From Serilophus lunatus (Eukaryota > Chordata > Aves > Passeriformes > Eurylaimidae): 64,000 nt of DNA. Of the stretch, positions 63,301 to 64,000 are shown piece after piece. Under the pieces are notes generated by a model, which saw only the letters and a program-made list of their open reading frames with translations, searched no databases and was not told the DNA's origin. Position numbers and translations under genes: made by a program. Location of the stretch: the NCBI GenBank assembly GCA_013399895.1, contig VXBA01003437.1, positions 863,967-927,966 on the forward strand, given 5' to 3'. Within the stretch, counting starts at the first letter, position 1, and each line of letters opens with the position of its first letter.

Positions 63301-64000
63301 TTCTCTCACCAACTGTACTCTTCCCCTAAAGAAAGAAGAAGAGAATGCAGGCAAGAGAGGACAAACGATAGACTTTTCTAGCAATAAAATCTTGGGTTTA
63401 ACATTCTGTTAAGGAAAGGATCTGATGGTAGTGCTTATTTTGGAGATTTTAATCCAGTAGTCTCTTGGGCAGGTGAATCTTCACTTGTTCTATTTGACAT
63501 CATGCTTCATGTGTGACTTTGGATTGCTTGCTGAGACAGCAAAGCAGGAAAAGCATGGTTGCAAATCCATGCTGATTTGTTTGTGCGTTTTTTTTCTCTG
63601 TATGAAAACAGTTGTTACTTCCAATTGTTTTTCATCAGTGTAAAACCAGAGGAACTAACCTTGTTTCCTCCTAACTTTGTTTCTTCTTTCTCTCTTTTAT
63701 TTTTTTACACTTTGTTTTCATATACGGCAGCCTTTCATTTCTCTCTTATAGTAGCTAGCCTCGCTGTATTCCAAAATGCCACTTCTAGTGTACAACACCT
63801 ACAACTAGGATTGAGGACTTGTATGATGAAGCTAAACAATGGCAAGATCATCAGGTTCATGGTCTACTCTGCTCCACTCCTTCCTACCCAACACTGTCTT
63901 CCTTCAAAACCTGTCTTTGATTAACTCATCTATAGTCTTAATAAAATCAGCTGTGGATGCTCAGTGATACCTGGAAGGAGTGGTAGGTCTGTTGAGAGAA
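60331..64000. other. Non-coding, no gene seen
   Basis: No supported gene. An AT-rich patch at 62,173-62,350 has three ATTAATT/TTTAATTAG cores. The last 700 bp are T-rich. The 121-codon + frame at 63559-63924 is rich in Phe, Ser and Leu and without recognisable motifs. Confidence 0.5.

Overview
The window looks like 64 kb of non-coding vertebrate nuclear DNA, most likely from a bird. The evidence is the repeat content. I see one clear 5'-truncated CR1 LINE with its 3' end (about 51.2-51.85 kb), a short CR1 3' tail (59.46-59.51 kb), a diverged CR1/L3-type LINE remnant (27.7-28.1 kb) and a short reverse-strand CR1-like tail (3.26-3.33 kb). There are no recognisable L1, Alu or other SINE copies. 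Interspersed repeat density is low, AT content is moderate and CpG is rare, all as expected for an avian intron or intergenic region. Crocodilian or turtle DNA, which also carries CR1, cannot be excluded from sequence alone.

I find no confidently coding gene, no rRNA or tRNA gene, no CRISPR array and no bacterial-type feature. The long reading frames (up to 165 codons) have unremarkable composition, overlap frames on the other strand and show no recognisable domain. I read them as chance ORFs. The + strand looks T- and G-rich over long stretches, by eye only, which would fit a long intron transcribed rightward.

Layout. 0-1 kb: a GC-richer open segment of unknown origin containing a (GT)n tract, then T-rich DNA with a 29-bp direct repeat. 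1-27 kb: mostly unique non-coding DNA with a CR1-like tail, small palindromes and homopolymer runs. 27.7-31.5 kb: an old LINE remnant, a TAATTA-bearing repeat pair, a roughly 90-bp tandem duplication and the most striking structure in the window, a roughly 530-bp imperfect long inverted repeat centred near 31,216. 31.5-43.3 kb: unique DNA with a (TA)n tract, two small hairpins and one exon-like open segment (39,360-39,516). 43.38-43.76 kb: the only CpG-dense patch. 45-47.2 kb: AT-rich DNA with many TAATTA cores, resembling developmental enhancer DNA. 51.2-51.85 kb: the CR1 LINE. 55.46-55.7 kb: a reverse-strand open frame ending in a poly(A) signal and A-run. 59.4-60.4 kb: a CR1 tail and a 58-bp segment with good splice-like borders. 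The rest is unremarkable.

Nothing here amounts to a new multi-gene system. The best candidates for follow-up are the long inverted repeat, the CpG-dense patch and the two exon-like segments.
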